A stretch of DNA of 64,000 nt from Solea solea (Eukaryota > Chordata > Actinopteri > Pleuronectiformes > Soleidae): contig NC_081141.1 of the NCBI RefSeq assembly GCF_958295425.1, positions 22,122,884 through 22,186,883 of the forward strand, written 5' to 3'. The notes beneath the pieces were generated by a model that was not told where the DNA came from, made no database searches, and saw only the letters and a list, made by a program, of their open reading frames with translations. Shown here piece after piece: positions 1 through 19,256 of the stretch. Positions within the stretch are counted from its first letter, which is position 1. Each line of letters starts with the position of its first letter. Position numbers and translations under genes: made by a program.

Positions 1-560
1 TTTAACCAATTCAGAAAGTAAAGGAGCATTATTACCATGTGACACCATCAAAACATCAAAGGCCCACTGTATTGTATTAAGTGACATCTAGGATTAAAGT
101 TGCCTACACTTTTTGTGATTTTTAGGTAGTAAATAAATTAATTAAAGCACAATTTTGAATGTTGTCTACACATATGACTTTTAACAACACTGCAATATAC
201 TGGAATAAAAAAAAAATTCTAATATTTTCTTCAATAAAAAAAGAACGATCTTTTGTCAATTTCTCTGCTTAAAAAGTTGGATTTCGACTTGAAAACAGAT
301 GAATTATTCGGATCAACTATAAAAACAAACAGCTATCATGAGCTATGACATAAGTCTGTCCTGTGATAAACAGGAGGAAGCTGGCTGTACTGTCGAGATA
401 AACACTGTCAGTACTCGTGGACTAAACACTCGTGGACGGCCCTTAAAAAAGTCGCTGACAGAAGACAGAAAAACAACAGCTAGTCTGAATGTCAGTTTAA
501 ACGAAAGGTCCACATTAACGAAAAAAACGAAAGCTGACTGCGCATGAAAACACAAAACTG
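1..560. other. AT-rich flank without a recognisable gene
   Basis: This stretch is AT-rich with short A runs and no exon-like open frame flanked by splice sites. A 69-70 codon open frame exists on each strand around 340-555, but neither resembles a known protein and they overlap almost exactly on opposite strands, as chance frames do. It could be the 5' flank, or an intron, of a gene lying to the left of the window. Confidence 0.5.
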
Positions 561-885
561 AAGACGCCCAGCCAAAGCTAAGCTAAGCTAACGCGAAGCT
601 GTTATTACGTTGCTTTTCCCCCCCCAGAGAAATACATCCAGCGGCGGCTCTACGCTGTTTCCGGGCTGTTACCCATGTTGCCAACTTCAGATTTGAACAG
701 TCAGAGGCGAGTGACACGCAGCGTGAAGCCTCTCTTCTGCTCAGCTCTCGTTTGTTTTGTTTGTTCCAGGAACTCCGCTATCACAATCTGTGATCACGTG
801 ACTACTCCTCCTCTCTACGGGAAGCAGAAGAGGACAAACTGTACAGTGTTGTTGGATAGGGGCCGCCGTTTCTAAATGTTGAGTT
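560..885. promoter_or_regulatory. Candidate CpG-containing promoter with palindromic E-box
   Basis: Compared with its AT-rich surroundings this block is GC-rich and retains CpGs (GCGGCGGC near 642, GACACGCAGCG near 711, GGCCGCCG near 862). It contains the palindrome TCACGTGA at 794-801, the E-box type bound by USF and MITF/TFE factors. The first recognised gene begins 0.7 kb to the right and has its own X-box promoter, so this block may instead serve a divergent gene on the - strand lying left of the window. I could not identify a first exon. The assignment is inference from base composition and one motif. Confidence 0.3.
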
Positions 886-1084
886 AATGGTTAATGAACA
901 AAACCCTCGTTTGTTTTTGTTTTTTTGAATTTATGAGCACATCTTTAGTAAGACGTTTAGAACTGACTGATTGACCAACGGGATAGTGAGGCTTTCCTGA
1001 TTAATTAAAGGTTATACTACTACTTATAATAGAGAATAAGAAGTAGTTATTTTTGCACACAACATGCGAATTTGACCTCTCCAT

Positions 1085-1235
1085 TTAACCCATTCCTTTT
1101 ACACACAAAGCAGTGGGCAGCACTTGTCTTGCTCAGGGGAGTCCCAGCCTTTGACCTGTCCCAGGATTTAAACCTGCGACCCTCCACTTACAAGCCCAAC
1201 TCCTTTCCTCTTGGCCAACGGCTGCTCAATTTATC
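1085..1235. repeat. Diverged tRNA-like-tail dispersed repeat
   Basis: The segment carries the wording typical of a teleost dispersed repeat whose end looks like a reversed tRNA-like region (CAGGATTTAAACCTGCGACC and ACTTACAAGCCCAACTCC). A second diverged copy with the same order of words occurs at about 42146-42262. It lies upstream of the X-box of the ciliary gene and has no coding potential. Confidence 0.45.
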
Positions 1236-1464
1236 ATAATAATAATTATAATAAACAATGTCTTTTCTTTTCATCTCTGTATCAAAAATAAAAAGACAAC
1301 ATCAATACAATAATGAAACAAAAACATCTATTTTAGACTGTGCATGTTGGTTAAACATTTGACATTTTATAGTATTTTTTTTAAAGTTAATGTGAAAATA
1401 TATACAGTTTGTGTTAATATTTGGTGCTGATTGGCGGATTGCACCTTTAACGACTCGAGTTTGG

Positions 1465-1478
1465 GTTTCCATAGAAAC
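1465..1478 (+). promoter_or_regulatory. X-box (RFX-type binding site) of a ciliary gene promoter
   Basis: The 14-mer GTTTCCATAGAAAC is an imperfect palindrome that fits the ciliary X-box consensus RYYNYYWWRRNRAC at every position. It lies 115 bp upstream of the ATG of the CCDC42/CFAP73-family gene. X-boxes typically sit within about 200 bp of the start of ciliary genes and are bound by RFX factors, which drive motile-cilium genes together with FOXJ1. It departs by one base per half from the stricter vertebrate GTNRCC/RGYAAC form. The sequence match is direct; the function is inferred from family and position. Confidence 0.7.
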
Positions 1479-1592
1479 GAGAGGGAGGGACGCTGCGTGC
1501 TCGTGCACACAAGAAAGTTTGAAGACGAACTTCAGTGAACGAAACACAAGGAAAAGTTGGAACACTGAATGGAATAATAACCTCACAGAGTC

Positions 1593-3713
1593 ATGAGTGT
1601 GCCTGCAGTGATCAGTGAGCAGCAGCTTTCACGGTGAGTTCCAGAAGAGCGGAGATAATCAGTGTGACACTAACAACTCTCTGCTGTGTCCTGTGTGTGT
1701 GAGTACATGTCTTTGTGGACCAAACAAACCTATCTTTGTGAGGACATTTTGGCTGGTCCACACAACTTTAACGGGCTTTTTCAGGATTAAGACCTGGTGT
1801 AAGGGTTAGGGTTAGAATTGGATTTAGGTTGGGGGGTTGTTAGGCATTTAGTTGTGATGATTATGGAGTGTCCACACAAATAATGTAAAACCAGCATGTG
1901 TGTGTGTGTGTCCAGCTCTGTGCTGAAAGAAGCACTTGAAAAAAGTGCTGCGATCTTTGAAGTACAGAAGAAACGTCAGGAGGATGAAGAACTGAGATCA
2001 GATTTACAGAAGCGTGAACTGGTACGTAAACAAAGGAAATACATAAAAATGTTTTAAATTGTCATGTAAGGAATGTCACAGATTCTCCTCATCCCACTAA
2101 CTAAATGTGCTTTTTGTCAGGCAACACCTGGCTCATAATAATAATATAATAATGATGATAATAATATGACTGACACATGACATAAATTTCAATAATCTCC
2201 TGCATCAGGGAAACACTTCAGAAACACATGTAAACAGGGACAGATTATACATACATCCAGTGCCAGCCTAAGCCTTTATGGGGCCCTAAGCAAATGTGCA
2301 CTAAAATAACACATTTTCAACTACAAAATAAAACCAAATTACTTAAGCTCAACACTACTGAGATATTTAGAGAAGAAAATATCACCTATATTTTACACAC
2401 TGGGCCATACATTTGTAAAGTATGGGGATGTGGGGTCTAAAAGACGGAAGTAGGAGTGAGAAATTATGAGATAGATAATTATGTGACATACATAAAATGT
2501 TGTCGTTTTTATTTAGAAGTTAGAGCATTTGCACAAGTGCATGGAGGAGCTGCACAAGGACCAGGAGAAAGCACAGCAGTTACACTCGAGCTTTGATACG
2601 TTTCTCAAGGTATGTAGATTAAATCACCACATCTCACACACGCCAAACTGCCTAAAAATCCGTCCGTGTGCATGTGAGTAGGATGAAGACGCTGCTAAAA
2701 CTGTAGCAAAAGCAGAGAGGGAGAGGAACGAGGTGGTTCAGAAGAGCGAGCAGATCGAGAGGTTACAGGAGGAGACGGCCCAACTGACACACGGGAAACA
2801 CAAGCTGCGTCATCAGGTGCAGAAACACACCGTGTACCAGCACATCATGGAGCAGGTGGTGAATATGACTAAGGTAAGTGGATGTGAGCATTTTAACACG
2901 ACATAGGAACATTGTTTAAAAGATATTTTCACAGTGCATGTACGAAAATAAACACAGAAACAACTACGACAGAAGTCACCATGAACGTGGATTGACCCCA
3001 TCTTTTGATAATGACTTATACAAGTCCCTCTCTGCCTGTCTGTGTGTATGTCACAGTTCAAAGATGCAGAGCTGCTCGCAGATCATCTGGAGAGTCAGCT
3101 CCACCTGAGAGAGCAGCTCTGTCAGAGGGAGAGAGAAGCACAGGAGCAGGTTGACCAGCAGAGAAAACAGGCGGCGACACTGGACGACCAGCACAACCTG
3201 ATGCTGCTGCAGAAGAACAATCAGCTGTCCCAGCTCCAGACCAGACTGGAGGAGACGCGCTCTGAAGCTCTAAACTGGGTAACCACACACGATCCGGAGT
3301 CACAGACCACATCAGATGTTGCTCAGATGTTCAACCAACATGTTCTGTATGAAATTCAGATGTTCCTCTTTTCACACAGGAAAGGAAGTGGAACCACATT
3401 CAGGAAACTGCTGCAAAGAAAACGCTTCTCCTGGGACAGATAAAGATGGCGACACTGAACCTTTACGAAATGACAAGTGACACCTTAGAAGCAGAAGAAG
3501 GTGAAAATATGAACGACACAGAGAAACAGCTGTACAAGGTACGTGTTCTGACGAACAACCCTGATGGATCATAGAAAATAACCCGAACTAACCGTGCTTT
3601 ATTCTCTCCATTAGATCAAGATGTTCATCCAGGACTACAAGGACATCGTACAACAGACACAACGAGTAACGGACAAGAAACCGAGGCAAAAAGTGCCTTC
3701 CACGCCTCATTGA
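1593..3713 (+). CDS. CCDC42/CFAP73-family coiled-coil axonemal protein (DUF4200)
   Basis: Seven coding exons: 1593-1633, 1916-2021, 2517-2609, 2682-2873, 3057-3278, 3380-3538 and 3615-3713. All introns are GT-AG and the joined frame gives 303 residues, close to human CCDC42 (316) and CFAP73 (308). The protein is almost entirely predicted coiled coil, rich in E, Q, K and L. The family signature is the C-terminal block from about residue 219: [19 protein letters not shown] followed by QIKMATLNL, then DTEKQL and FIQD near the end. CCDC42 is needed for sperm head-tail connection and flagella; CFAP73 (Chlamydomonas MIA2) belongs to the modifier-of-inner-arm complex at the I1 dynein. The start was chosen because it is followed directly by a splice donor and the phases fit. 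The N-terminus is shorter than in CCDC42 and lacks an obvious EYFRLQ-type motif. A full alignment is needed to separate CCDC42, CFAP73 and other DUF4200 members. An X-box lies upstream. Confidence 0.9.
1712..1912 (+). repeat. GAGGACC/GGTTAGG dispersed repeat ending in (GT)n, inside intron 1
   Basis: This copy starts with the words CCTATCTTTGTGAGGACATTT, continues with GACCTGGTGTAAGGGTTAGGG and ends in a GT run at about 1897-1910. The GT run lies directly before the exon 2 splice acceptor (TCCAG at 1911-1915). It belongs to the family seen repeatedly further right, for example at 29750-29940, 37311-38260 and 50850-51010. Confidence 0.7.
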
Positions 3714-3830
3714 GAGACATATCTGTTTGTATTTGAACCTAAACATAATTTCCGCTGACTTTATTGAACTAGCATAATATATCACTTCATGGCAACAGTT
3801 GTTCTGAAGTAAAACTCTGTGAGTTAAGAC

Positions 3831-3836
3831 AATAAA
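3831..3836 (+). terminator. Polyadenylation signal AATAAA of the CCDC42/CFAP73-family gene
   Basis: A canonical AATAAA occurs 118 bp after the stop codon at 3711-3713, giving a short 3' untranslated region. A T-rich stretch follows at 3870-3890, as expected for a downstream element. No cleavage site can be read from DNA alone. Confidence 0.65.
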
Positions 3837-3872
3837 CTTCTCTGAAGAATGACACGTTGGACCTTCTTTGCT

Positions 3873-3878
3873 TTTATT
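3873..3878 (-). terminator. Candidate lix1 polyadenylation signal (AATAAA on - strand)
   Basis: TTTATT on the + strand reads AATAAA on the - strand, 261 bp past the lix1 stop. A nearer copy at 4109-4114 lies only 25 bp past the stop. If the distal one is used, the lix1 3' end reaches the last bases of the convergent CCDC42/CFAP73-family transcript. Confidence 0.4.
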
Positions 3879-4138
3879 ATTTTTTAGTGTTTGTAATGAA
3901 TCAGGAGCCGGTGTAACATTAGCAGACATTTTGTTCTGCTTCCACATTTGTGAATACCTGAACATACAGACAGAAATACAATGAAAAAACATGTAAAAAT
4001 ACAGAAATTAATCAATAAATGTAGAAATAAAGTATAAAAAAATGCAGTTAAGTACCACCAAGCCATGTTTATCATGTCTCAATATGTGTACCTTTTGTAG
4101 TCCATTCATTTATTTTTAATTCTGTACTTGATGCTGCT

Positions 4139-9100
<4,962 letters not shown>

Positions 9101-9108
<8 letters not shown>

Positions 9109-9133
9109 CCTCTGCACTGGTTTCTACGTCCAT
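9101..9133 (-). CDS. Short uORF overlapping the lix1 start codon
   Basis: On the lix1 strand an upstream ATG at 9133 in a strong context (GCCATGG) opens a ten-residue frame, MDVETSAEDE, that stops with TAA at 9103-9101. The main lix1 ATG (9108-9106) lies inside it in another frame, so the uORF terminates after the main start. Such an arrangement usually reduces initiation at the main start. It is real only if the transcript starts upstream of 9133, which is unproven. A single-base error here could instead join this segment to the lix1 N-terminus. Confidence 0.4.
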
Positions 9134-10108
9134 GGCGTCCTGAAACACAGTCCGTCCTCTCTCGCTTGTCCACCAGACATCAGCGGCCACCGTCGTCATC
9201 ATCATCATCATCACAGCTAAGAAATGAACTCAGAAATCTGAAAGCCCCATCACTCTCCTTCACTGCACTCCTCCTCTCCCTCGGCCTTCTCCTCTGTATG
9301 TGAACATCTCAACAGGATCTCTTTTGAAGGAGACCACCTTTGTCACCCTCACTGCCAATTAGCTCAGAGGGCCCCCCACTCTTTCTACACATACACATAC
9401 ACACACACAGAGGTGCAGAGCAGGAATGCTGAGCCCCTCCCTCCAGGCCTTGCAGCTGGCTAATCCCTGAACAGAGTTGAATAGCTGAAGACCTGGAGTA
9501 AGTTGGCAAACTGAACCACATGTACCACCTTAAGAAACGTTAAAATAATGAACTGTTCAGAGAGAAGTCCAGTATCTAAGTATGTGCCTTTTCCCCACCC
9601 CAGGAAGTAAAGAATCAACGTTACCCAACATGTGTGTGTCTAAAACTTGTGGGGGAGTGGGACATTTTTGACTTCACACACCAAGTCCAGGGTCTGAGCT
9701 CCATTCATCCTCTTCAATATGAAAGGCCATTGTTCCGAGTCTGAATTCATTCACCCTCTCAAAGCCTCTTACACATAAATGAACCAAATACTGACAAAAA
9801 CAAGAGGTTTCTTTAGCTACCGAGTTCTCCACTCACTCACTCATCTTTTACATGTCTCCTGCGCTTTACAAAAAAAAAACCCAGTGAAAGAGCGAGCGAA
9901 TGGGTATAAATCCCCTTTTCATGGGAAACGTATTGGGTGTGTTGTTGAGCATTTAGGTTCCCACATGCTTGTCCGTCTCCCCTGTTTTGACTGGCTGATG
10001 GGAGGGTGAGGGTAACTCGCTATTCAAACCACCATAATAGTTGGGAGAACAGTTGAAAGGAAGTTTTGCATAAATGAAAGCTCTTCCCCAAACCGTCTGC
10101 TCTGGATC
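9134..10108. other. lix1 5' flank and lix1-riok2 intergenic sequence
   Basis: No gene is visible. It contains a (CAT)n run at about 9196-9215, just upstream of lix1, and unique-looking sequence. The lix1 transcription start must lie here or just to the right. I see no clear TATA box at an expected distance. Confidence 0.5.
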
Positions 10109-10597
10109 TTAAAGCCGCAGTGAGTAACGTTTGGTGACGTTTGTGGTCGATGCTATTTTTCTGCCTGTTAAGCCTTCATGTACAGAAATATTGCGACATT
10201 AATTGTTTGCAGTCGTTCGTCTGAGGTTCTGCAATACTACAAGACTTCACTGAAGGAGCTTTTGTGTGTCTACAGCAGCAGAGCAGGTGGAACAAGGGGC
10301 ACTCATCTTATTAAACTGCTGTGAGTGTTTTCAGTAACTCAATACCTGTTTGTTTCTAGCTTTACCATTTCCATGTTGTCGTTGTTGCCTCCGTTTGCCG
10401 CAACATAAAAGCAACCACTTCCTGTGTGCAGTGGGGGAATGTCGCCAGGCGGTACAAGACCTTAACACAGCTATACTGAGAAACAAAGAGAGAGTCATGT
10501 GGAGCTGATAGACTTAATCAGCATTGTGTGAACTCATTTGACAATGATTTGAATACACACATATGTACACACGTAGAAGTTACACACTACGACTTTA
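10109..10597. mobile_element. MITE with TTAA ends between lix1 and riok2
   Basis: Left tip TTAAAGCCGCAGTGAGTAAC and right tip AGTTACACACTACGACTTTAA are imperfect inverted repeats of about 20 bp bounding 489 bp without coding capacity. An interior segment around CACTTCCTGTGTGCAGTGGG recurs in diverged form at about 31495-31560, so the family has further relics in this window. Confidence 0.65.
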
Positions 10598-10680
10598 AGC
10601 AGTCGACACATTATGAGTATGACATTGACCATTATTTTGGACAAAAAACAAAGCTAAGCAGTAAAATATACCATAAATGG

Positions 10681-10686
10681 TTTAAT
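10681..10686 (-). terminator. Candidate riok2 polyadenylation signal (ATTAAA)
   Basis: TTTAAT on the + strand reads ATTAAA, the commonest variant signal, 265 bp past the riok2 stop. No canonical AATAAA is seen between the stop and this point on the - strand. Confidence 0.35.
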
Positions 10687-10950
10687 TATTAACCACACTT
10701 TCATTATATTGACATGTGTAAAGAACAGTTGCAGCTCAAATAGAAAAAGGAAAGGCTACTAGAGAAAAACAGACAGGATCTCTCTGGTTTCACCTCGACA
10801 TGTTCTCAGTTTTGTCATCATTATCCCCTTTTTTGCTTTTGCAAAAGTCTTTTTTTCATTGATCATCGTGTGGAACCATGTGACACGCGAAATTAACCAA
10901 ACAAAAAGCAGGCTGACATGAATTCCATCCGTCCATCACCGGAGTCCTGT

Positions 10951-15712
<4,762 letters not shown>

Positions 15713-15890
15713 GTTTCTGCGGTCACACGCACAGGTTCAGTTTACAGGCTGATTTTTTCTGACGTTCGCTTTAGCTAGACCGTCCACATTTTCTGTAAAC
15801 ACACGTGCGAGGCGGAAGGGCATCAAACGGAAGGAACGTCACAGGAACGTCTTACGTCATCTCGACGTGCCCTGCCTACACGTTGGTTGT
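15713..15890 (-). promoter_or_regulatory. riok2 promoter with CRE-like and ETS-like sites
   Basis: Just upstream of the riok2 ATG the sequence is CpG-retaining with several ACGT cores: TGACGTTC near 15760 (read on the riok2 strand as GAACGTCA), ATGACGTAAG on the riok2 strand near 15852, and GACGTG near 15862. Two GCGGAAG/ACGGAAG ETS-type cores lie near 15813 and 15827. TATA-less promoters with ETS and CREB/ATF sites are usual for ribosome-biogenesis genes. Motifs are seen directly; binding is inferred. Confidence 0.5.
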
Positions 15891-17246
15891 GTGTGTCATG
15901 GATGATGTGTGTGTATGTCAAAATGAGAATCTTTATCCCATTTATTTTACAGCTTTAGAGTTATTATCTATCTGTATGTACTTTGAACAAAAGCGGTGTG
16001 AGGTTGATTTTATTGTTGACTTGCCGATTCTTTGTCCAATTTTTCCCCTAATTTCACAGGTTTTCTGATGGAATTCAAAGATTATATTAACATTTTAAAT
16101 CTGTCTGTGTGAATAAGAGTATTAAAACTGTTAATCTCTACACAAATCTCTTCCAAGAAAAGTGATTCTCCCTTATTACATACCTATTTATTTTTGATAT
16201 TATTTTTTTATTTTAAAACGTTTCTTACTTTATTGGTTTATTTTACCTTGTTTTCTTATACTGTGAACTTGTTTTTTGTTTTTCCACATTTTGAAAAATA
16301 TGTGTTTGAATGCTGTTTATTGTTACTCATTGTAAATAAATAGAGTGTTTGATCGTTGGTAGCTATCATAATTCCATGGTGCTGTGAATCCAGGACAAAA
16401 TGTCTTGGACATTCCCCCAGCGACGATAAAGGACACTGACCTGTGTTATGAAATGAGAAAAATAGATCTAAAATGATGCTGCTGGAAATACTGCATCACC
16501 CCAGTGAGTCTCATTTCTGAGGTGGCAGTTAAAGTTAGAGGTAAGATGGGAATTGTGGTTTGGTCAAGGTTCAGGTTAGAAATGAACTAGTTTTGATTAA
16601 TGTTAGGGTTGCAGAGTCTTAATAAGAACATCCCTTGCCCTTATCTTAACCATCACTACTAAATGCCTATACCCTTAACCTTACCCTAACATAAACCCAA
16701 CTCTAAAACCAGGTCAAAAAGGCCATTAAAGTTGTGATAATCAGCCATTCTGGCCTCACAAAAATCCTACTTCAAAAACATTTCTTGTATTTTTTGTATT
16801 GTAGACACAGCGTTTAAACAACCTGCATCCATTTAACCAGTCTCCAGTCTGAATTCTGTCCTTTAGCTTGTGAGTGACAGGACACACAGTTCCCCAGCTC
16901 CACTGGCTGTGTTGACTCAGTGAAATTCCTCCACTGGTTTATTTAACGTTGTGCGGTTCAGCAAATGCCTGTGTCCAGAGAGAGCGCCCAGGAGCATGCT
17001 GTGTGAGCACACATACCTACATGTGTTCAAATTAAGCAGAGGTGTTTTACTAGATTATATTACTGCAGAATGGAATCGGATCCTTTATTAGCGATTAGTT
17101 TCTTTCAAAGCACTAGACAACAAGAAAATGAGCTTCTGCTTCAGCCTGTTAAACACTGTGTCACTGAGGAGTGCAGTGTGCATTCATAGCTCCAGCGGCT
17201 TTGTCATATTGTTTGAATACATATCATATATAGATAGTATAGAGTA
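15891..17246. other. Start of the gene desert; no gene seen
   Basis: AT-rich noncoding sequence. At about 16617-16790 it carries scrambled and inverted pieces of the GGTTAGG/GAGGACC repeat (AACCTTACCCTAACATAAACC, then GGCCTCACAAAAATCC). The 87-codon frame at 15805-16068 shows no family resemblance and overlaps the riok2 promoter. Confidence 0.5.
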
Positions 17247-17472
17247 GTGGTTCTCAAACTAATGCAAATGTGTGCATAGTAAACTTAGGCATAATATTGT
17301 TGAAATTGCATTTATCTTTTGTACGAAACCTCAGGTTGTTCATATGTTTTGTGAAAAGATACTTCATCAAAGTAAAGTCCTTGTTGTTTATAGGTTATTA
17401 TGTTATTATTTTAGTGGTCTGGCCCCCAAATTGTGCCATATGTGGGCCCTGAATTGAGTTTTACACCCCTGA
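17247..17472. mobile_element. hAT-like relic
   Basis: The left edge has AGTGGTTCTCAAACT, and the right edge GGGCCCTGAATTGAGTTTTACACCCCTG is, in reverse, the CAGGGGTGTAAAACTCA end of hAT-type repeats. The two tips are only distantly complementary, so this may be one decayed element or fragments of two. ATAGTATAATAGTAT simple sequence follows to 17530. Confidence 0.45.
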
Positions 17473-18898
17473 AATATAATATATTATAATATAATAGTAT
17501 ATAATAGTATATAATAGTATAATAGTAAACAATTACACTTTACAATAATATAATGCTTATTATACAGCAGCTCCCCAAACTAAATGATGATTCAAAACTT
17601 TAACAGGTTAGTATATTGAATTCTATTAATTTGTATTAGAAATCTGCATGTTTTTGTGTGAATTCTATTGTTTAAAAAAAACAAAAAAAAAACACGAGGC
17701 CCTTTTCTGTGTAATTCAACATGTAACTGCTAGATGGCACTGTGACACTAGTACCTGCCTGAAGCTGCAGGCTTTTTTTTTTGTCTTGCACAATGTTGTT
17801 GTTGTTAAAAGCCCGGTGATAGAAATCAGTCATGTTTGTGCACCTGGTATTTTGTGAGTGTAGGCTATAAAACTGACAGTGTTTCTAACAGGACTGGGAC
17901 TTCAATTACAGGACGAGTGTAAGAGGAGACGAACGTCACTCCTCTACATTGTCCTGTGGTGTTGGGACTTAATTGCTGCATTTGTTATTCCACTGTGTTT
18001 CTTTGTGCCACATAAATGCCACAGATGGTATTCAGCAAAATGGTTTAAATCCGAGTGAATAATGCTCATTTACATGCAGATCAAAGAAGTTAAACTTTCC
18101 ACGAAATACATGCAGGTACGACAAACTAAATATGTGGAACAGATGAAAAGATATCCATAAAAAAGAAATCCGATTTTTCTTATTCCTGTGTCCTCGCCTC
18201 CTCAAGGCAAATGGAAGCATGTGATCAGCTGTTACATGATTGGACACAAGTAATAACAGACCAACTCTGATCATGATTGGATTATCGTATCATCCCATAA
18301 CTCAATTTCTCAAAGGAATTCTCCTAATATGTTGCTGCTATTATAGGACTTGGCTCCTTTTATATAATGCAACAGTGGTGAACAGTTGTGGACGTTGTGG
18401 ACAGTCTCTGATTGATTGCACTGATAGAGTTAATGTGCTTTTCACTGATAAAAACATGTGGTTTTGCTCCCCGTGCTCCTCTTCTGTCTCTCTCCCTCGT
18501 CCACAGATGGAAAGTCTTGAGGCAGAAGTTGTTGTTTTTTCGTTGTTGTTTTTTTTGTTAAACAGCCAAAGACAGATAGGCACAGTCGTGTGTTTTATTG
18601 AGTCTGTACAGTTGCACACAGGCACATTTTAGAGTGACCGATGGTGTGTTAGTGCAGTTCACCCGGGAGTAGTGAGGAGAGAGTGTGGACCCGCCTGTGT
18701 GTGGAATAATCTGGAACGTGGCGGAACGGTCATTCCTGTGCGCACACAAACACAGAGTGTGATAGTGTCTTCTTTCCAGATGTGTGAAAAGGAACTTCAA
18801 CACAGCAGATCTTTTTCGGCCTCGTACTATTTTAAAAGTCCAGTATTCTGGAGGGTTTATTGGCAGAAATAGAATATAATACCCTTATGAATCTATAC

Positions 18899-18901
<3 letters not shown>
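17473..18901. other. Noncoding stretch, no gene seen
   Basis: Contains A- and T-runs, a CTCF-core-like TAGATGGCA at about 17732-17740, and otherwise unrecognised sequence. The opposing 130- and 94-codon frames around 18240-18632 are not similar to any family I know and have no splice-site support. Confidence 0.45.

Positions 18902-18944
<43 letters not shown>
18902..18944. repeat. (TA)21 microsatellite
   Basis: Uninterrupted TA array of 43 bp. A shorter TA array lies at 30297-30319. Confidence 0.95.
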
Positions 18945-18947
<3 letters not shown>

Positions 18948-19077
18948 ATTTGTGTTGCTTTAAAACAGAAATAATTTGTTTGTACATAGAATAAGGACTT
19001 GATCTTCCATTGCATGGAGAGCTGCTGTGCACTGTGGCTCTCTTCATATTATTCAAGGATGTCAACAGCCTGTAATG

Positions 19078-19256
19078 TAATGTAACAAAGTAACAAATTT
19101 ACCCATTCACACATCTTTTATACCAATTCACATGCTTCAATATGGGCTTAAGTGTCGTGCTCAAGGACACATATAGACAAGCAGAGCCAGGAATTGAACC
19201 CACAGCCTTCCAGTTGAAAGACGACTCACCATACCACTAAGGTACCATGGCTCAAT
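19078..19256 (-). repeat. Dispersed repeat with tRNA-like tail, reversed
   Basis: Key words are CTTAAGTGTCGTGCTCAAGG, GAGCCAGGAATTGAACCCAC and ACCATACCACTAAGGTACCA. Read on the - strand, GTGGGTTCAATTCC resembles a pol III B box and the adjacent part a tRNA-like head. An independent copy at 48100-48287 has the same order of words, so the unit is a real dispersed family. Confidence 0.65.

Noticed and set aside
19190..19256. Possible tRNA gene on the - strand
   Set aside because: Only a B-box-like motif and a tRNA-like head remain. The same arrangement recurs at 48100-48287 as part of a longer repeat, so it is SINE-like, not a functional tRNA.
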